A stretch of DNA of 64,000 bases, taken from Edaphobacter sp. 12200R-103. GTDB taxonomy: Bacteria > Acidobacteriota > Terriglobia > Terriglobales > Acidobacteriaceae. The notes beneath the pieces are model-generated. The model was given only the letters and a program-made list of their open reading frames with translations, was not told where the DNA came from and did no database searches. Where the stretch lies: NCBI RefSeq assembly GCF_010093025.1, contig NZ_CP048114.1, positions 2,418,001 to 2,482,000 on the forward strand, in the 5' to 3' direction. The position numbers and the translations under genes were made by a program. Shown here one piece after another: positions 45,801 to 54,238 of this stretch (the first letter of the stretch is position 1; each line of letters opens with the position of its first letter).

Positions 45801-46307
45801 CACCGCGCCCGGCACCAGAGTCAGCAGCTGCGTATAGTTGCGGCCATTCAGGGCAAGGTTCTCGACCTGCTTTGAATCGATCACACGCGCCAGCTCACCG
45901 GAGGTCGTGTTGAGCGTCTCAATCGCGCCTCCCTGCACCTCGACCGTCTCACTCGTCTGGCCAACGGTAAGCGTAAAGTTCGACGTTACCTTTGCGTCCG
46001 CGCTGATCGAGACATCGGACTGCTTCGCCGTCTGGAATCCCGTCTTCGTCACCGTAATCGAATAAAGACCGATCGCAAGGTTGGTGACGATATAGTTGCC
46101 GTTCTGGTCGGAGTTGACCGTACGGGTCGCCTGCGTGTTCATCGATGTAATCGTGAGAGCGGCCTCGGGAACAGCCGCTCCTGTCGGGTCCAGCACCGTA
46201 CCTGAGATCTGACCGAAGCTGCTCTGGGCATTAGCCTGCACACCAGAGAACCCTAGTCCAATCGCAAGCAGCAGGACACACCACACCGCGCGAAATCTCT
46301 CTTGCAT
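42861..46307 (-). CDS. TonB-dependent receptor, Oar-like (4)
   Basis: Outer-membrane receptor of 1,148 residues. The signal peptide ends at VQANAQ. A carboxypeptidase regulatory domain (GQISGTVLDPTGAAVPEAAL), plug (NTTSGELARVIDSKQVENLA, LNGRNYTQLLTLVPGA) and barrel ending RQLQLGAKLLF follow. ATG 46307 is chosen because GGAGGT lies 6 bases upstream; an ATG nine codons earlier lacks support and would not start a clean signal peptide. No regulator is adjacent. The GH2 gene on the other side of the terminator is the nearest degradative partner. Confidence 0.92.
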   Translation of the reverse strand: MQERFRAVWCVLLLAIGLGFSGVQANAQSSFGQISGTVLDPTGAAVPEAALTITSMNTQATRTVNSDQNGNYIVTNLAIGLYSITVTKTGFQTAKQSDVSISADAKVTSNFTLTVGQTSETVEVQGGAIETLNTTSGELARVIDSKQVENLALNGRNYTQLLTLVPGAVVTNPDIFSVTTSLAANNQTINGNRSDTNNLTVDGAYNQVAGSNGSLMNNVGPDFIQEVKIDTSNASAEYGRTSGPTFNIVTKSGTNAFHGGAFEFHRNSYLDATNYIARKKTQLIYNDFGFFVGGPVIKDKLFFFVGEEWRRYRAQATAVTRTVPTTAMLNGDFSALCTTGFVNGVCTPAAGQQFSPNQLFYPGTSTPIPNNDVSALISADGKAIGNVYRIISAAGLSFHDGGIPSNNLVLAPSNPLNFHQDLVRFDYVINQQHSVFGRWIHDQNTLIDPFGTFSNSGILNTTPTTRNRPGQSYLVAWTWAVRPNLINQAQANTSWAAQRIPPYGDNWKRETYGFQYQKLYPGIGPYPNGIPIVNITNFAGFQGPNFALLSPTTDIQVSDTLTWIKGNHAFKFGAAYIRDRVDQNGRSNYTGTANFTGLASNSSCRAATSNTTCNSVADALLGNFSSYSEASADPMGHFRFNQIEGFVQDTWKATRKLSLDFGLRYQWVQPFYLQGNNASNFDPSVYNPANAVKVTTTGSIVPGSGNPYNGLIRAGNGVPSDQQIRVPNVNTALFPLIPTGAPRGFYKMNGAVGPRLGFAYAANDKTTVRGGIGLFFYRAQGNLIFSQLNLAPWLNNAQFGNGNLATLGNLSANSTALQASISAIDPTSKNPYTWQYSFGLQRQVTRTVLLEMNYVGSVSHHQLRQPNVNFPDIAAVYENQKPGGPRYGNIAIFNPYKGYNAINENRFDSNYNYNALQIFASKRAGIITTTLAYTFAKALGDSNGNNQTLENWTDNHYNYGPLVNDRRHAFVATFVIQTPDLKGHNFLLREVAGAWQVSGVARLQSGAYNNVQVTSRYSLGNVRPDMTPGAPIYSKHAGLCGYVYNGATNLPAGCSTGANPFSAPTGPRFGNAPYGAIVGPGLAQTDATLSKFFPVTERVRVKVQADAFNILNRTNFNGLNLNASNSNFGTISSAFPARQLQLGAKLLF

Positions 46308-46614
46308 CTCACAACCTCCAAAAGGATCGTTCACTCGCCTTCATAAGAGCTGCCATCAAACAGTCTCTCTGAAGTTCGTCAATCGTCCACCGGCGGATCC
46401 CGCCAGTGCGCTCGCAAAAAGAAGACTTATTTCCAAGCGAAGGACATTAATTCGTATTCCGTACATACTTGTCAAGCAATTCCCAGTCTCCGAATCTGCT
46501 TCCAAATTACAGAATTATTTCGTTTTAGTAAGGCCCACTGGAGTTACCGCTAAAGTTGTCGCAGGCGCCATTCTCAAGTATGGTGGCCGCATCTTCCAAC
46601 GACAGGAATGACCC
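46308..46614. other. Divergent promoter region (receptor 4 / DUF2264 gene)
   Basis: 307 bp without a gene. On the minus strand a consensus TTGACA lies at 46475-46470, with only a poor A+T-rich match (AATTAA) 17 bp further on, about 140 bp before the receptor start. The middle part (46430-46530) is A+T-rich. No clear operator was seen. Confidence 0.45.
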
Positions 46615-47880
46615 TTGCCGATTCTCCACGATCACCCAACCACCAGACGCAGTTTTTTGAGCGGCGCACTCGCCCTGGGTGCAAGTCCGGCACTTCCGGC
46701 CGCTGCCCAGCAGCTTCCCCGTCCGGCATCCGGCGTAGAAGACCGGGCCTACTGGATCGAGATCGTACGCAAAGTCTCGCATCCTGTCCTTGAAGCCCTC
46801 AGCAAAGCGCAGCTTCGGAACCTCATGCCGGTTGAGGCGCGGCCGGGGCTGGAGCAGGACCGCCGAAAATCCACTCATCTTGAGGCCTTCGGCCGTCTCA
46901 TCAGCGGCCTCGCGCCCTGGCTCGAAAGCGACGTCCGCAACAGCCCTGAAGCCGCTCTTCAGTCCCAATACCGCGAGTGGGCTCGCATCGGTCTTCGCAA
47001 CGGGACCGATCCATCCTCACCGGACTACATGAACTTCGGCATGACTTCGCAGTCTGTCGTCGATGCCGCCTTCCTCGTCCTCGGAATCCTGCGCGCGCCA
47101 AAACAACTCTGGGAGCCTCTGGACCGCGTTACCCGCGCGAATGTCGTCAAGGCTCTGCAGGCGACCCGCCAGGTTCTCCCCGGACACTCCAACTGGCTGC
47201 TTTTCTCCGCCATCGTCGAAGCCGGCCTCTGCCTCATGGGGGAACAGTGGGATTCGCTCCGCGTCGACTACGCCATCGAGATGCATCGCGAGTGGTTCCT
47301 CGGCGACGGAACCTACGGCGACGGCGCTCACTTCCACTGGGACTACTACAACAGCTTCGTCATTCAGCCCATGCTGATGCAGGTCCTCGAGACCGTTCCT
47401 GCCCGCTCCGCCATGTGGAAGGAGTTCAAACCCGTTGTGCTCGAACGCGCCCGCCGCTACGCCGCCATCCAGGAGAGGATGATCAGCCCCGAGGCCACCT
47501 ATCCCGCCATCGGCCGATCCATTACCTATCGGTTCGGCGCCTTCCACCTGCTCAGCGACATCAGCCTGCGCAGGCAGCTGCCGGACCCCGTCTCGCCCGA
47601 GCAGGTGCGTTGCGCCCTCACCGCCGTCATGCGCCGCATGATCGAGCGCCCCGGCACCTTTGACTCCAAAGGATGGCTCACCATCGGCTTCGCTGGCCAT
47701 CAGCCTCACCTTGGAGAGACTTACATCTCCACCGGAAGCCTGTATCTCTGCGCATGCGCCTGGCTGCCCCTCGGTCTTCCTTCCGATGACCTCTTCTGGT
47801 CAGGTCCGGCCAAGCAATGGACCCAGGCAAAGATATGGTCCGGCGAAGACGTCCCCGCCGATCACGCGTCTTCGGCATAA
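46615..47880 (+). CDS. Tat-exported DUF2264-domain protein
   Basis: A 421-residue protein with a twin-arginine-like start (TTRRSFLSGALALGA) followed by a helical domain matching the DUF2264 layout: RLISGLAPWLE, YMNFGMTSQSVVDAAFL, LPGHSNWLLFSAIVEAGL, DGTYGDGAHFHWDYYNSFVIQPML, SPEATYPAIGRSITYRFGAF and HQPHLGETYISTGSLYL. The alpha/alpha-barrel look is shared with polysaccharide-active enzymes, and DUF2264 genes often lie in glycan-utilisation loci; activity is not established. Start is TTG 46615, with AGGA about 10 bases upstream; an overlapping ATG at 46608 is out of frame. Confidence 0.8.
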   Translation: MPILHDHPTTRRSFLSGALALGASPALPAAAQQLPRPASGVEDRAYWIEIVRKVSHPVLEALSKAQLRNLMPVEARPGLEQDRRKSTHLEAFGRLISGLAPWLESDVRNSPEAALQSQYREWARIGLRNGTDPSSPDYMNFGMTSQSVVDAAFLVLGILRAPKQLWEPLDRVTRANVVKALQATRQVLPGHSNWLLFSAIVEAGLCLMGEQWDSLRVDYAIEMHREWFLGDGTYGDGAHFHWDYYNSFVIQPMLMQVLETVPARSAMWKEFKPVVLERARRYAAIQERMISPEATYPAIGRSITYRFGAFHLLSDISLRRQLPDPVSPEQVRCALTAVMRRMIERPGTFDSKGWLTIGFAGHQPHLGETYISTGSLYLCACAWLPLGLPSDDLFWSGPAKQWTQAKIWSGEDVPADHASSA

Positions 47881-47939
47881 AGACAAATCCAATCACGTTA
47901 AACCTGCGCTGAATCACATGGAGACCTGCTTTCCGTAGG

Positions 47940-48005
47940 TGTCATCCTGAGCGAGCGTAGCGAGTCGAAGGATCTGCCGTTCGGATTCCAGATATATGTG
48001 GACAC
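47940..48005. repeat. Dispersed repeat, copy B
   Basis: TGTCATCCTGAGCGAGCGTA followed by GCGAGTCGAAGGATCTGCCG, then ATATATGTGGACAC at 47992-48005. The last part resembles, in reverse, the terminal repeat of the element at 59624-59886. It sits directly upstream of the PQQ dehydrogenase start and may contribute to its leader. Confidence 0.7.
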
Positions 48006-48034
48006 GGCCTCGCGAGCCGTTATCATCATCGCCG

Positions 48035-50158
48035 ATGACGCTCCCGCTGAAACTGCGCCCTTTAGCCCTTCTTCCTCTCCTGCTTGCCGCCGTATCTTCC
48101 GCGCAAACAGGAAAAAACGCCGACTGGACAAGCATCGGGAATACGCCGCAGAACAACCACTACTCCTCGCTCCGGCAGATCGACCGCTCCAACGTCTCGC
48201 GCCTGCAGGTCGCTTGGAGATTCGACACCGGCGAGCCAGGCGGACTCGAGACCACTCCGCTCATCCTCGACGGTGTGCTCTACGGCATCACCCCGTCTCA
48301 GAAGATCGTCGCGCTCGACGCCGCGACCGGAAAGCTCCTCTGGAAGTTCGATTCCTCGGTCAAGGGCACCGGCCCGGATCGCGGCCTCACCTACTGGAAG
48401 GGCTCTGGCCATGAGCGACGCATCTTCGTCGGAATCGCAAACTTCGTCTACGCGCTCGATCCTGCAACCGGCAAAGTCATCCCCGGCTTCGGACAGAATG
48501 GCAGAATCGACCTCCGTGAGGGGCTGGGCCGCGACCCCGGACAGCAATCCATCTCGCTCTCCACTCCCGGTGTCGTCTATAAAGACCTCCTCATCGTCGG
48601 CGGACGCCTGCCGGAGACCGCTCCCGCTCCTCCCGGCGATATTCGAGCCTTCGACGTTCGCACTGGCGCGCAGCGATGGATCTTCCATACCATCCCGCAC
48701 CCCGGTGAGCCCGGCTACGACACCTGGCCTCCTGATGCATGGAAGACTGCCGGAGGCGCCAATAACTGGGCCGGGATGGCCCTCGATCCTGCCCGTGGCA
48801 TCGTCTACATTCCGACCGGCTCTGCTGTCCCCGACTTCTATGGAGCAGCCCGTCTCGGGGACGACCTGTACGCCAACACCCTGCTCGCCCTCGACGCGGC
48901 CACCGGGAAACTGCTCTGGCACTTCCAGGGAGTCCATCACGACATCTGGGACCGCGACTTTCCCTCCGCTCCAGTCCTCGCCACCATCACGCGCCATGGA
49001 ACAAAAATCGACGCCGTAGCCCAGACGACAAAACAAGGCGTGCTCTATCTCTTTGATCGCACGACCGGAAAACCCCTCTTCCCCATCGAAGAGCATCCCG
49101 CTCCCCCAAGCAATACTCCCGGCGAAGTTGCAGCCAAAACCCAGCCCCGCCCTCTCGTCCCCGAGCCATTCGTTCCCCAGACCGTAACGGAAGCCACTCT
49201 CACCAATCGCACCCCGGAGGCACACGCCTGGGCGATGCAACGCCTCCGCGAGATGCGCAACGAAGGGCCATTCGTGCCGTTCACCGTCGGCAAAGATACC
49301 CTCATGTCCCCCAGCTTCGAGGGTGGCGCAGAGTGGGGAGGCCCTGCCTTCGATCCCCAGACCGGCATCTTCTATGTCAACGCCAACAACCACGCCTCCA
49401 TCGGCGCGCTCACCACGCAAACCGGCGGCTCGCCCGGACGAACCACCTATCTCTCCCAGTGCAGCGTCTGCCACGGAGACCACCGTCAGGGTGCGCCGCC
49501 GGAGTTCCCGTCCCTTCTCGGGATTACGAAAAGATTGACACCGGACCAGATCACCGCCACCATTCACCAGGGCAAAGGCCGCATGCCTGCCTTCCCGCTT
49601 GAAGGAAAGCAGCTCGTTGATCTTCAGCGATATCTGGCGACTTCGTCCGATGCTGACGCCTCGGGTCCCCCGGCAGAAGAGCAGGCCGGTCACACCGGCA
49701 ATGGCACGGAATCCGTAACCACCAAATATACGTTAACCGGTTATCGTCGTTTCAACGATCCCGACGGCTATCCGGCCACAGCTCCGCCGTGGGGAACCCT
49801 GAATGCGCTCGACCTCTCCTCCGGCAAATATCTCTGGAGGATCCCTCTGGGACAGTACCCTGAGCTGGCTGCCCAAGGCATGGCTGATACCGGCAGCGAA
49901 AACTACGGCGGTCCGCTCGTGACCGCTGGCGGAGTGCTCTTCATCGCCGCCACCAACTTTGACCACAAGATCCGCGCCTTCGACAAAACTACCGGCAAGC
50001 TGCTCTGGGAGAGTGTCTTACCCTTTGCCGGGAACGCCACCCCCGCCACCTACCAGGTGCATGGACGCCAGTACGTCGTCATCGCTGCAGGTGGCTCCAG
50101 CCTGAACCCTCGCGGACCGATAGGAGGGGTCTACGTCGCCTTTGCGCTTCCGAAATAG
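48035..50158 (+). CDS. PQQ-type quinoprotein dehydrogenase with cytochrome c domain
   Basis: An exported 707-residue beta-propeller protein. The signal peptide ends at VSSAQ. Propeller blades have the quinoprotein tryptophan-docking repeats (YGITPSQKIVALDAATGKLLWKF, YANTLLALDAATGKLLWHF, and the late LDLSSGKYLWRIPLG). A cytochrome c insertion (about 485-545) carries the haem motif CSVCHG and a Met ligand candidate in GKGRMPAF. By family knowledge such proteins oxidise alcohols or sugars in the periplasm and pass electrons to the respiratory chain. No PQQ synthesis genes lie in the window. Start ATG 48035 is chosen because it opens a proper signal peptide. Confidence 0.87.
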   Translation: MTLPLKLRPLALLPLLLAAVSSAQTGKNADWTSIGNTPQNNHYSSLRQIDRSNVSRLQVAWRFDTGEPGGLETTPLILDGVLYGITPSQKIVALDAATGKLLWKFDSSVKGTGPDRGLTYWKGSGHERRIFVGIANFVYALDPATGKVIPGFGQNGRIDLREGLGRDPGQQSISLSTPGVVYKDLLIVGGRLPETAPAPPGDIRAFDVRTGAQRWIFHTIPHPGEPGYDTWPPDAWKTAGGANNWAGMALDPARGIVYIPTGSAVPDFYGAARLGDDLYANTLLALDAATGKLLWHFQGVHHDIWDRDFPSAPVLATITRHGTKIDAVAQTTKQGVLYLFDRTTGKPLFPIEEHPAPPSNTPGEVAAKTQPRPLVPEPFVPQTVTEATLTNRTPEAHAWAMQRLREMRNEGPFVPFTVGKDTLMSPSFEGGAEWGGPAFDPQTGIFYVNANNHASIGALTTQTGGSPGRTTYLSQCSVCHGDHRQGAPPEFPSLLGITKRLTPDQITATIHQGKGRMPAFPLEGKQLVDLQRYLATSSDADASGPPAEEQAGHTGNGTESVTTKYTLTGYRRFNDPDGYPATAPPWGTLNALDLSSGKYLWRIPLGQYPELAAQGMADTGSENYGGPLVTAGGVLFIAATNFDHKIRAFDKTTGKLLWESVLPFAGNATPATYQVHGRQYVVIAAGGSSLNPRGPIGGVYVAFALPK

Positions 50159-50172
50159 CCTACAGAGGTCCG

Positions 50173-50667
50173 TTACTTCTGCCGGGCCACCTTCGCCTTC
50201 AACCGCTCCTCCACCAGTGGCGGTACCAGAGACGACACATCGCCGCCCAGCTCGAAGACACCCTTGATCAGCCGTGAGCTGACATAGGTGTACTTTTCTG
50301 CGGGCATCATAAACAGCGTTTCGATCTCAGGCGCGAGCTTTCGGTTCATCATCGCCATCTGGAACTCGTACTCATAGTCCGAGACGGCGCGAATGCCCCG
50401 AAGAACCGCCGTTGCTCCCTGTTCCCTGCAGAAGTCCACGAGAAGACCATCAAAGGTGGCAACAGAGACGTTGCCCAAACCTGCCGTCGCCTCGGTAATC
50501 ATCTCGACACGTTCTGAGACCGTGAACAGCGGGGGCGCCTTCTCCGCATTGCGCAGGATGGCGACCACCAGGTGATCCACGATCTTTGCCCCTCTGGCGA
50601 TCAGGTCCAGGTGCCCGTTCGTCAGCGGATCGAATGTGCCAGGATAGATTGCCTTGACCGTATGCAT
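50173..50667 (-). CDS. coaD: Phosphopantetheine adenylyltransferase
   Basis: Fourth step of coenzyme A synthesis: ATP plus 4'-phosphopantetheine gives dephospho-CoA. The 164-residue protein starts MHTVKAIYPGTFDPLTNGHLDL with the nucleotidyltransferase GTFDPxTxGH motif. RNAEKAPPLFTVSERVEMI, AVLRGIRAVSDYEYEFQMA and YVSSRLIKGVFELGGDVS follow, all typical of CoaD. The ATG at 50667 gives the standard length; a longer frame from 50763 is not supported. It is convergent with the dehydrogenase gene (14 bp apart) and divergent from the sigma factor gene. Confidence 0.95.
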   Translation of the reverse strand: MHTVKAIYPGTFDPLTNGHLDLIARGAKIVDHLVVAILRNAEKAPPLFTVSERVEMITEATAGLGNVSVATFDGLLVDFCREQGATAVLRGIRAVSDYEYEFQMAMMNRKLAPEIETLFMMPAEKYTYVSSRLIKGVFELGGDVSSLVPPLVEERLKAKVARQK

Positions 50668-50784
50668 TCTCAAGCAGCATACCGTTCCTGAAGAAAAAAA
50701 TCCGTCTTCCTGTAGTCTTCGCCGCATCGTCCCCGTCAGTCTTGATATCAGGAGCGCGCACAAACCGCCGTTCCGAGACCAAGC

Positions 50785-51387
50785 ATGCTGACCAGGACCG
50801 CAACCGCCGATCTCTTTGCCCAGGCCTCAGAGGCAGCCGCCGCGCTGCCGACGCCGTTCGATGACCTCGCGGCCGTTATCGAAACTCATCGTCCGCGCAT
50901 CTATCGTTTCCTGCTCGCTTCCCTGCGCGATGCCGATCTCGCCGAGACCCTCACCCAGGAGACGTTTCTCCGCGCCTGGAGCTCCCGTTCCAGCTTTCGC
51001 GGCGACTGCGCCGTTACCACCTGGCTTACCCGCATCGCGCTCAATCTCATCCGCGACCACACACGGACCCATCGCTTCCGCTTCTGGCGCAAGATCTCCG
51101 CTCAATCCATCGACGCCGATGAGATCGCGGCCTTTCTTCCGCATCGCGATTCCGCCGTGGACTGCCGCCTGATTGCCACCGAACAGGTCGGCATCCTCTG
51201 GCAAGCCGTCAGTACCCTCTCCGACCGCCAACGCACCATCTTTCTCCTACGGTTCGTCGAGGAGATGGAGCTCTCGGAGATCGTCGCAGCGACGGGAATC
51301 CCTCTTAGCACCGTCAAGAGCCATCTCTACCGTGCACTGACCCACATTCGCGAACGCCATTCGAAACTCTCCAGGAAAACCGTATGA
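50785..51387 (+). CDS. ECF-type RNA polymerase sigma factor
   Basis: A 200-residue extracytoplasmic-function sigma factor. Region 2 lies at about 30-100 (IYRFLLASLRDADLAETLTQETFLRAW, FRGDCAVTTWLTRIALNLIRD), and region 4 at about 140-195 (ALWQAV-like helix, LSDRQRTIFLLRFVEEMELSEIVAATGIPLSTVKSHLYRAL). Its stop overlaps the start of the anti-sigma gene by 4 bp. The operon continues with a Spy-like periplasmic protein, so the likely role is an envelope-stress response. Confidence 0.92.
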   Translation: MLTRTATADLFAQASEAAAALPTPFDDLAAVIETHRPRIYRFLLASLRDADLAETLTQETFLRAWSSRSSFRGDCAVTTWLTRIALNLIRDHTRTHRFRFWRKISAQSIDADEIAAFLPHRDSAVDCRLIATEQVGILWQAVSTLSDRQRTIFLLRFVEEMELSEIVAATGIPLSTVKSHLYRALTHIRERHSKLSRKTV

Positions 51388-51899
51388 ATTCCACCGTCCA
51401 CCTTACCGAACAACAGTTCTACGATCTCCTGATCGCCGCTCCCTCCGAGAAATCGCCGGAGCTTGAACATCTGCGCGATCACCTCCTCCGCTGCCCGGAG
51501 TGCACTGCGGAACTTTCCCGCCTCCGCCAGCCGCTCGCGGACTTCGGTTCGTCCGTGACCGCCTGGGCCAGCTATCACTCCGACCGCCGCTCGTGGACCC
51601 GCGCCTCTCACTCCAACCCGTTCGGCACCCTTTCGGCCTGGCTTCTAGGAGCCGCCGCACTCATCCTTCTGATCGCTCTCCCTTTTACGACGCATCACGA
51701 CTCCCGCACCATAGCGGCTTACGACGCAACCCACTCCAAGACACAGGCTCCCGCCGCACCCTCCACAACGGTTGGAGATGAGGCCCTGCTTGAGGAGATC
51801 GACCAGACGCTCTCCTCCTCCGTTCCCGCTCCCATGCAACCGCTCGCCGACCCCACCGGGGGTAACGGCAGCAAGATTGACTCCACTTCAAGGAACTGA
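51384..51899 (+). CDS. Membrane anti-sigma factor with zinc-finger-like N-terminus
   Basis: A 171-residue single-pass membrane protein. The cytoplasmic N-terminus carries the ZAS-like motif HLRDHLLRCPECTAEL (His, then CxxC) typical of anti-sigma factors. One membrane helix lies at about 82-101 (LSAWLLGAAALILLIALPF), and the periplasmic tail is rich in Ala, Pro and Ser. The ATGA overlap with the sigma gene supports a sigma/anti-sigma pair. The periplasmic part could sense damage or interact with the next gene product. Confidence 0.8.
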   Translation: MNSTVHLTEQQFYDLLIAAPSEKSPELEHLRDHLLRCPECTAELSRLRQPLADFGSSVTAWASYHSDRRSWTRASHSNPFGTLSAWLLGAAALILLIALPFTTHHDSRTIAAYDATHSKTQAPAAPSTTVGDEALLEEIDQTLSSSVPAPMQPLADPTGGNGSKIDSTSRN

Positions 51900-51900
51900 C

Positions 51901-52710
51901 ATGACCCGCTCTTCTCTTCTCACGCTCGCTCCTCTTGCATTGCTGTGCACGCTGTCTTTATCTGCCGAATCGCCAGCGATCCAGGCCCCTTCCACGCCTG
52001 CGCCGTCTTCTGCTCCAGCACCTTCGGTAGCCGTCAAAGCCCCGAGACCGCCACGGAATGTTCAATACAGGGCCATCGAAAGAGGCCCGAGGATGCGCCC
52101 GATGGGTCCGGAGACGCGCATCGCGCCCCCCGGAATGTGGTGGAAGAATCCTGACATCGTCCAGAAGATCTCGCTCTCCGCCGATCAGCAGAAGCGCATG
52201 GACGACATCTTTCAGCAGAGCCGCCTGCAGCTGATCGACCTGAAGGCCAACGTCGAGAAGCAGGAGGTCACGCTCGAGCCCATGCTCTCCGCCAATCCTC
52301 CCGACACAAACAAGGTGCTCTCCCAGATCGACCGCGTGGCCAGCGCCCGCGCGGAGCTGGAAAAGGCCAACGCCCGCATGCTGCTGGGCATCCGCGGCGT
52401 CCTGTCCGCCGATCAGTGGACCAAATTGCAGGAAGAGCAGCGGGAGAACCGGCGCTTCCTCTATCACTTCAAGGGAGGTCCGGACGGTCCCGGCCCGCAT
52501 GGACACGGCCCCGACAGCCTGATGATCCAACCCGGAATGGTCAATCGCCTGCAGATCGCTCCCGGAGGTCCCCTCAGCCAGCTCGCGCCCTTCGCACTGC
52601 CCGATCCCGGCCCGGAGGCAGGATTCGTGATCGGCGGCATATCCCCTGACGATTCGCCTGAGGTTGACATCGACGTTCCACCGCCGGCGGTACTTGATCT
52701 CGATCGCTAG
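51901..52710 (+). CDS. Spy/CpxP-like periplasmic protein
   Basis: An exported 269-residue protein with a signal peptide (ends near LSAES), a Pro/Ala/Ser-rich linker, then a helical core (about 80-190). In the core, ISLSADQQKRMDDIFQQSRLQLIDLKANVEKQEVTLEPML and GVLSADQWTKLQEEQ show the paired LSxxQ motifs of the LTXXQ / heavy-metal-resistance family. The C-terminus is rich in Gly, Pro and Asp. AGGAACTGAC lies directly before the ATG, and its start follows the anti-sigma stop at once, so it is the third gene of the ECF operon. Spy-like proteins act as periplasmic chaperones or metal sensors; the exact role here is inferred. Confidence 0.8.
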   Translation: MTRSSLLTLAPLALLCTLSLSAESPAIQAPSTPAPSSAPAPSVAVKAPRPPRNVQYRAIERGPRMRPMGPETRIAPPGMWWKNPDIVQKISLSADQQKRMDDIFQQSRLQLIDLKANVEKQEVTLEPMLSANPPDTNKVLSQIDRVASARAELEKANARMLLGIRGVLSADQWTKLQEEQRENRRFLYHFKGGPDGPGPHGHGPDSLMIQPGMVNRLQIAPGGPLSQLAPFALPDPGPEAGFVIGGISPDDSPEVDIDVPPPAVLDLDR

Positions 52711-52830
52711 GGTGGATGGGACGTGTGCCTGAAGCCCAATTCCTAGTGATGCCAAAGATGCATGATGGTGCTCGGCATCGAACATGCAATTCCACCAGCC
52801 CCACGGAGGGTGTCATCCGACAGTCCTACA

Positions 52831-52944
52831 GAGGTGTCATCCTGAGCGAGTCGCAGGATCTGCGGTTCAGGATGGTGGCTAAGCCGGGCAAGACCGCAGA
52901 TCCTTCGACTCCGCGCTGGCGCGCTCCGCTCAGGATGACACCTC
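52831..52944. repeat. Dispersed repeat, copy C, long nested inverted repeat
   Basis: GAGGTGTCATCCTGAGCG (52831-52848) is the exact inverse of the sequence at 52927-52944. Inside, AGGATCTGCGGT and ACCGCAGATCCT are a second exact inverted pair. The whole 114 bp can fold into one long hairpin. It lies between the Spy-like gene and recA. GTGGATACAT follows at 52951, as near copy D. A partial TGTCATCCGACAG lies just upstream. Confidence 0.8.
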
Positions 52945-52982
52945 TAGGTAGTGGATACATCTTAGAGATCACCCACAAAAGC

Positions 52983-53013
52983 AAAAGGCTCTCACATGAT
53001 GCGAGAGCCTTTT
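52983..53013. terminator. Terminator after recA (bidirectional hairpin)
   Basis: AAAAGGCTCTC (52983-52993) pairs with GAGAGCCTTTT (53003-53013), an 11-bp stem with a 9-base loop. It lies 16 bp after the recA stop on the minus strand and can also end transcripts of the ECF operon coming from the other side. Confidence 0.8.
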
Positions 53014-53029
53014 ACCGTCTGAATCCAAA

Positions 53030-54106
53030 CTACGATCGCTTGCCCTTAACAGCCTCCGTCGCTGCAACTGCTCCGTTGGCCGGGACCGCGGGAACCTCCG
53101 GCGCTCCGTCCGCAGAGGCGATATTCAGCTTCTTCCGAATCTCGCCATCGATGCGTGCAAAGACATCCTTGTTCTCCTTCAGGAAGTTGCGGACGTTCTC
53201 TCTTCCCTGCCCGATGCGCTCTCCCGAATAGCTGTACCAGGCGCCGCTCTTTTCCACGACTCCATGGAGAACCGCCAGATCCAGAACATCGCCCTCGCGT
53301 GAGATTCCCTCGCCGTACAGGATGTCGAACTCGGCATCGCGGAACGGCGCCGCAACCTTGTTCTTGACGACCTTCACCTTGGTGCGCGAACCGGTCACGA
53401 CATCGCCTTCCTTCACCGCGCCGATACGCCGGATATCAATACGGACGGAGGAATAGAACTTCAGAGCCCGGCCGCCGGTCGTGGTCTCAGGATTTCCAAA
53501 CATTACACCGATCTTGTCGCGAATCTGATTGATGAAGATCAGGCAGGTGCGCGACTTCGAGACCGTTCCGGTCAGCTTGCGCAGAGCCTGGCTCATCAGA
53601 CGGGCCTGCAGACCCATGTGCGAATCACCCATCTCGCCGTCGATCTCGGCCTTTGGGACCAGCGCCGCGACTGAGTCCACCACCAGCACATCAATCGCCC
53701 CGGACTTCACCAGCGCGTCGACGATCTCCAGCGCCTGCTCGCCGTAATCGGGCTGCGAGACCAGGAGATTGTCCGTATCCACCCCCAGTTTTTTGGCATA
53801 GGCCGGGTCCAGCGCGTGCTCGGCGTCCACAAAGGCCGCCAGTCCACCCGCCTTCTGGGCCTCAGCAATGATCTGCAGCGTAATCGTCGTCTTACCCGAA
53901 GACTCCGGACCGAAGATCTCCACCACGCGCCCACGGGGAACGCCACCCACACCCAGAGCCGCATCGAACGAGATAGAACCCGTGGAGATGACCGAGATGG
54001 GAACGATGGCCTCTTTGGCTCCCAGCCTCATAATGGAGCCCTTGCCAAACTGCTTCTCAAGCTGCGAAAGCGCTGTCTCTATTGCCTTGTTGCGGTCATC
54101 TGCCAC
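53030..54106 (-). CDS. recA: Recombinase RecA
   Basis: DNA strand-exchange ATPase of homologous recombination and the SOS response. The 358-residue protein begins (V)[25 protein letters not shown] and has the Walker A loop GPESSGKTT, Walker B region [20 protein letters not shown], the L1/L2 loop regions ([39 protein letters not shown]) and a C-terminal Ala-rich tail. GTG 54106 is chosen over the frame from 54148 because GGGAGAA precedes it and it gives the standard N-terminus. A possible -10 TAGAAT lies about 40 bp upstream. Confidence 0.98.
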   Translation of the reverse strand: MADDRNKAIETALSQLEKQFGKGSIMRLGAKEAIVPISVISTGSISFDAALGVGGVPRGRVVEIFGPESSGKTTITLQIIAEAQKAGGLAAFVDAEHALDPAYAKKLGVDTDNLLVSQPDYGEQALEIVDALVKSGAIDVLVVDSVAALVPKAEIDGEMGDSHMGLQARLMSQALRKLTGTVSKSRTCLIFINQIRDKIGVMFGNPETTTGGRALKFYSSVRIDIRRIGAVKEGDVVTGSRTKVKVVKNKVAAPFRDAEFDILYGEGISREGDVLDLAVLHGVVEKSGAWYSYSGERIGQGRENVRNFLKENKDVFARIDGEIRKKLNIASADGAPEVPAVPANGAVAATEAVKGKRS

Positions 54107-54169
54107 GTAGTGTTCTCCCTGATGGAACGTCAAAGCGGATTCTAGCATTTAATTGCACAAGAGCAAAGA

Positions 54170-54189
54170 AAAAGCGAATACCCGCTTTT
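54170..54189 (-). terminator. Terminator of the DUF1080/FG-GAP gene
   Basis: On the minus strand AAAAGCG, a 6-base loop, and CGCTTTTTCTTT form a 7-bp stem with a T-rich run, about 50 bp after the stop of the gene ending at 54239. It would separate that transcript from recA. Confidence 0.6.
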
Positions 54190-54238
54190 ATAACTTCCCC
54201 AGTCACCGTATCAGTCCCCTGCACTTAGCCTTGAAGGC

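Noticed and set aside
48062..49693. A 543-codon open frame on the minus strand inside the PQQ dehydrogenase gene
   Set aside because: It is antisense to a clear quinoprotein gene, has no recognisable domain and a composition typical of the reverse strand of G+C-rich coding DNA.
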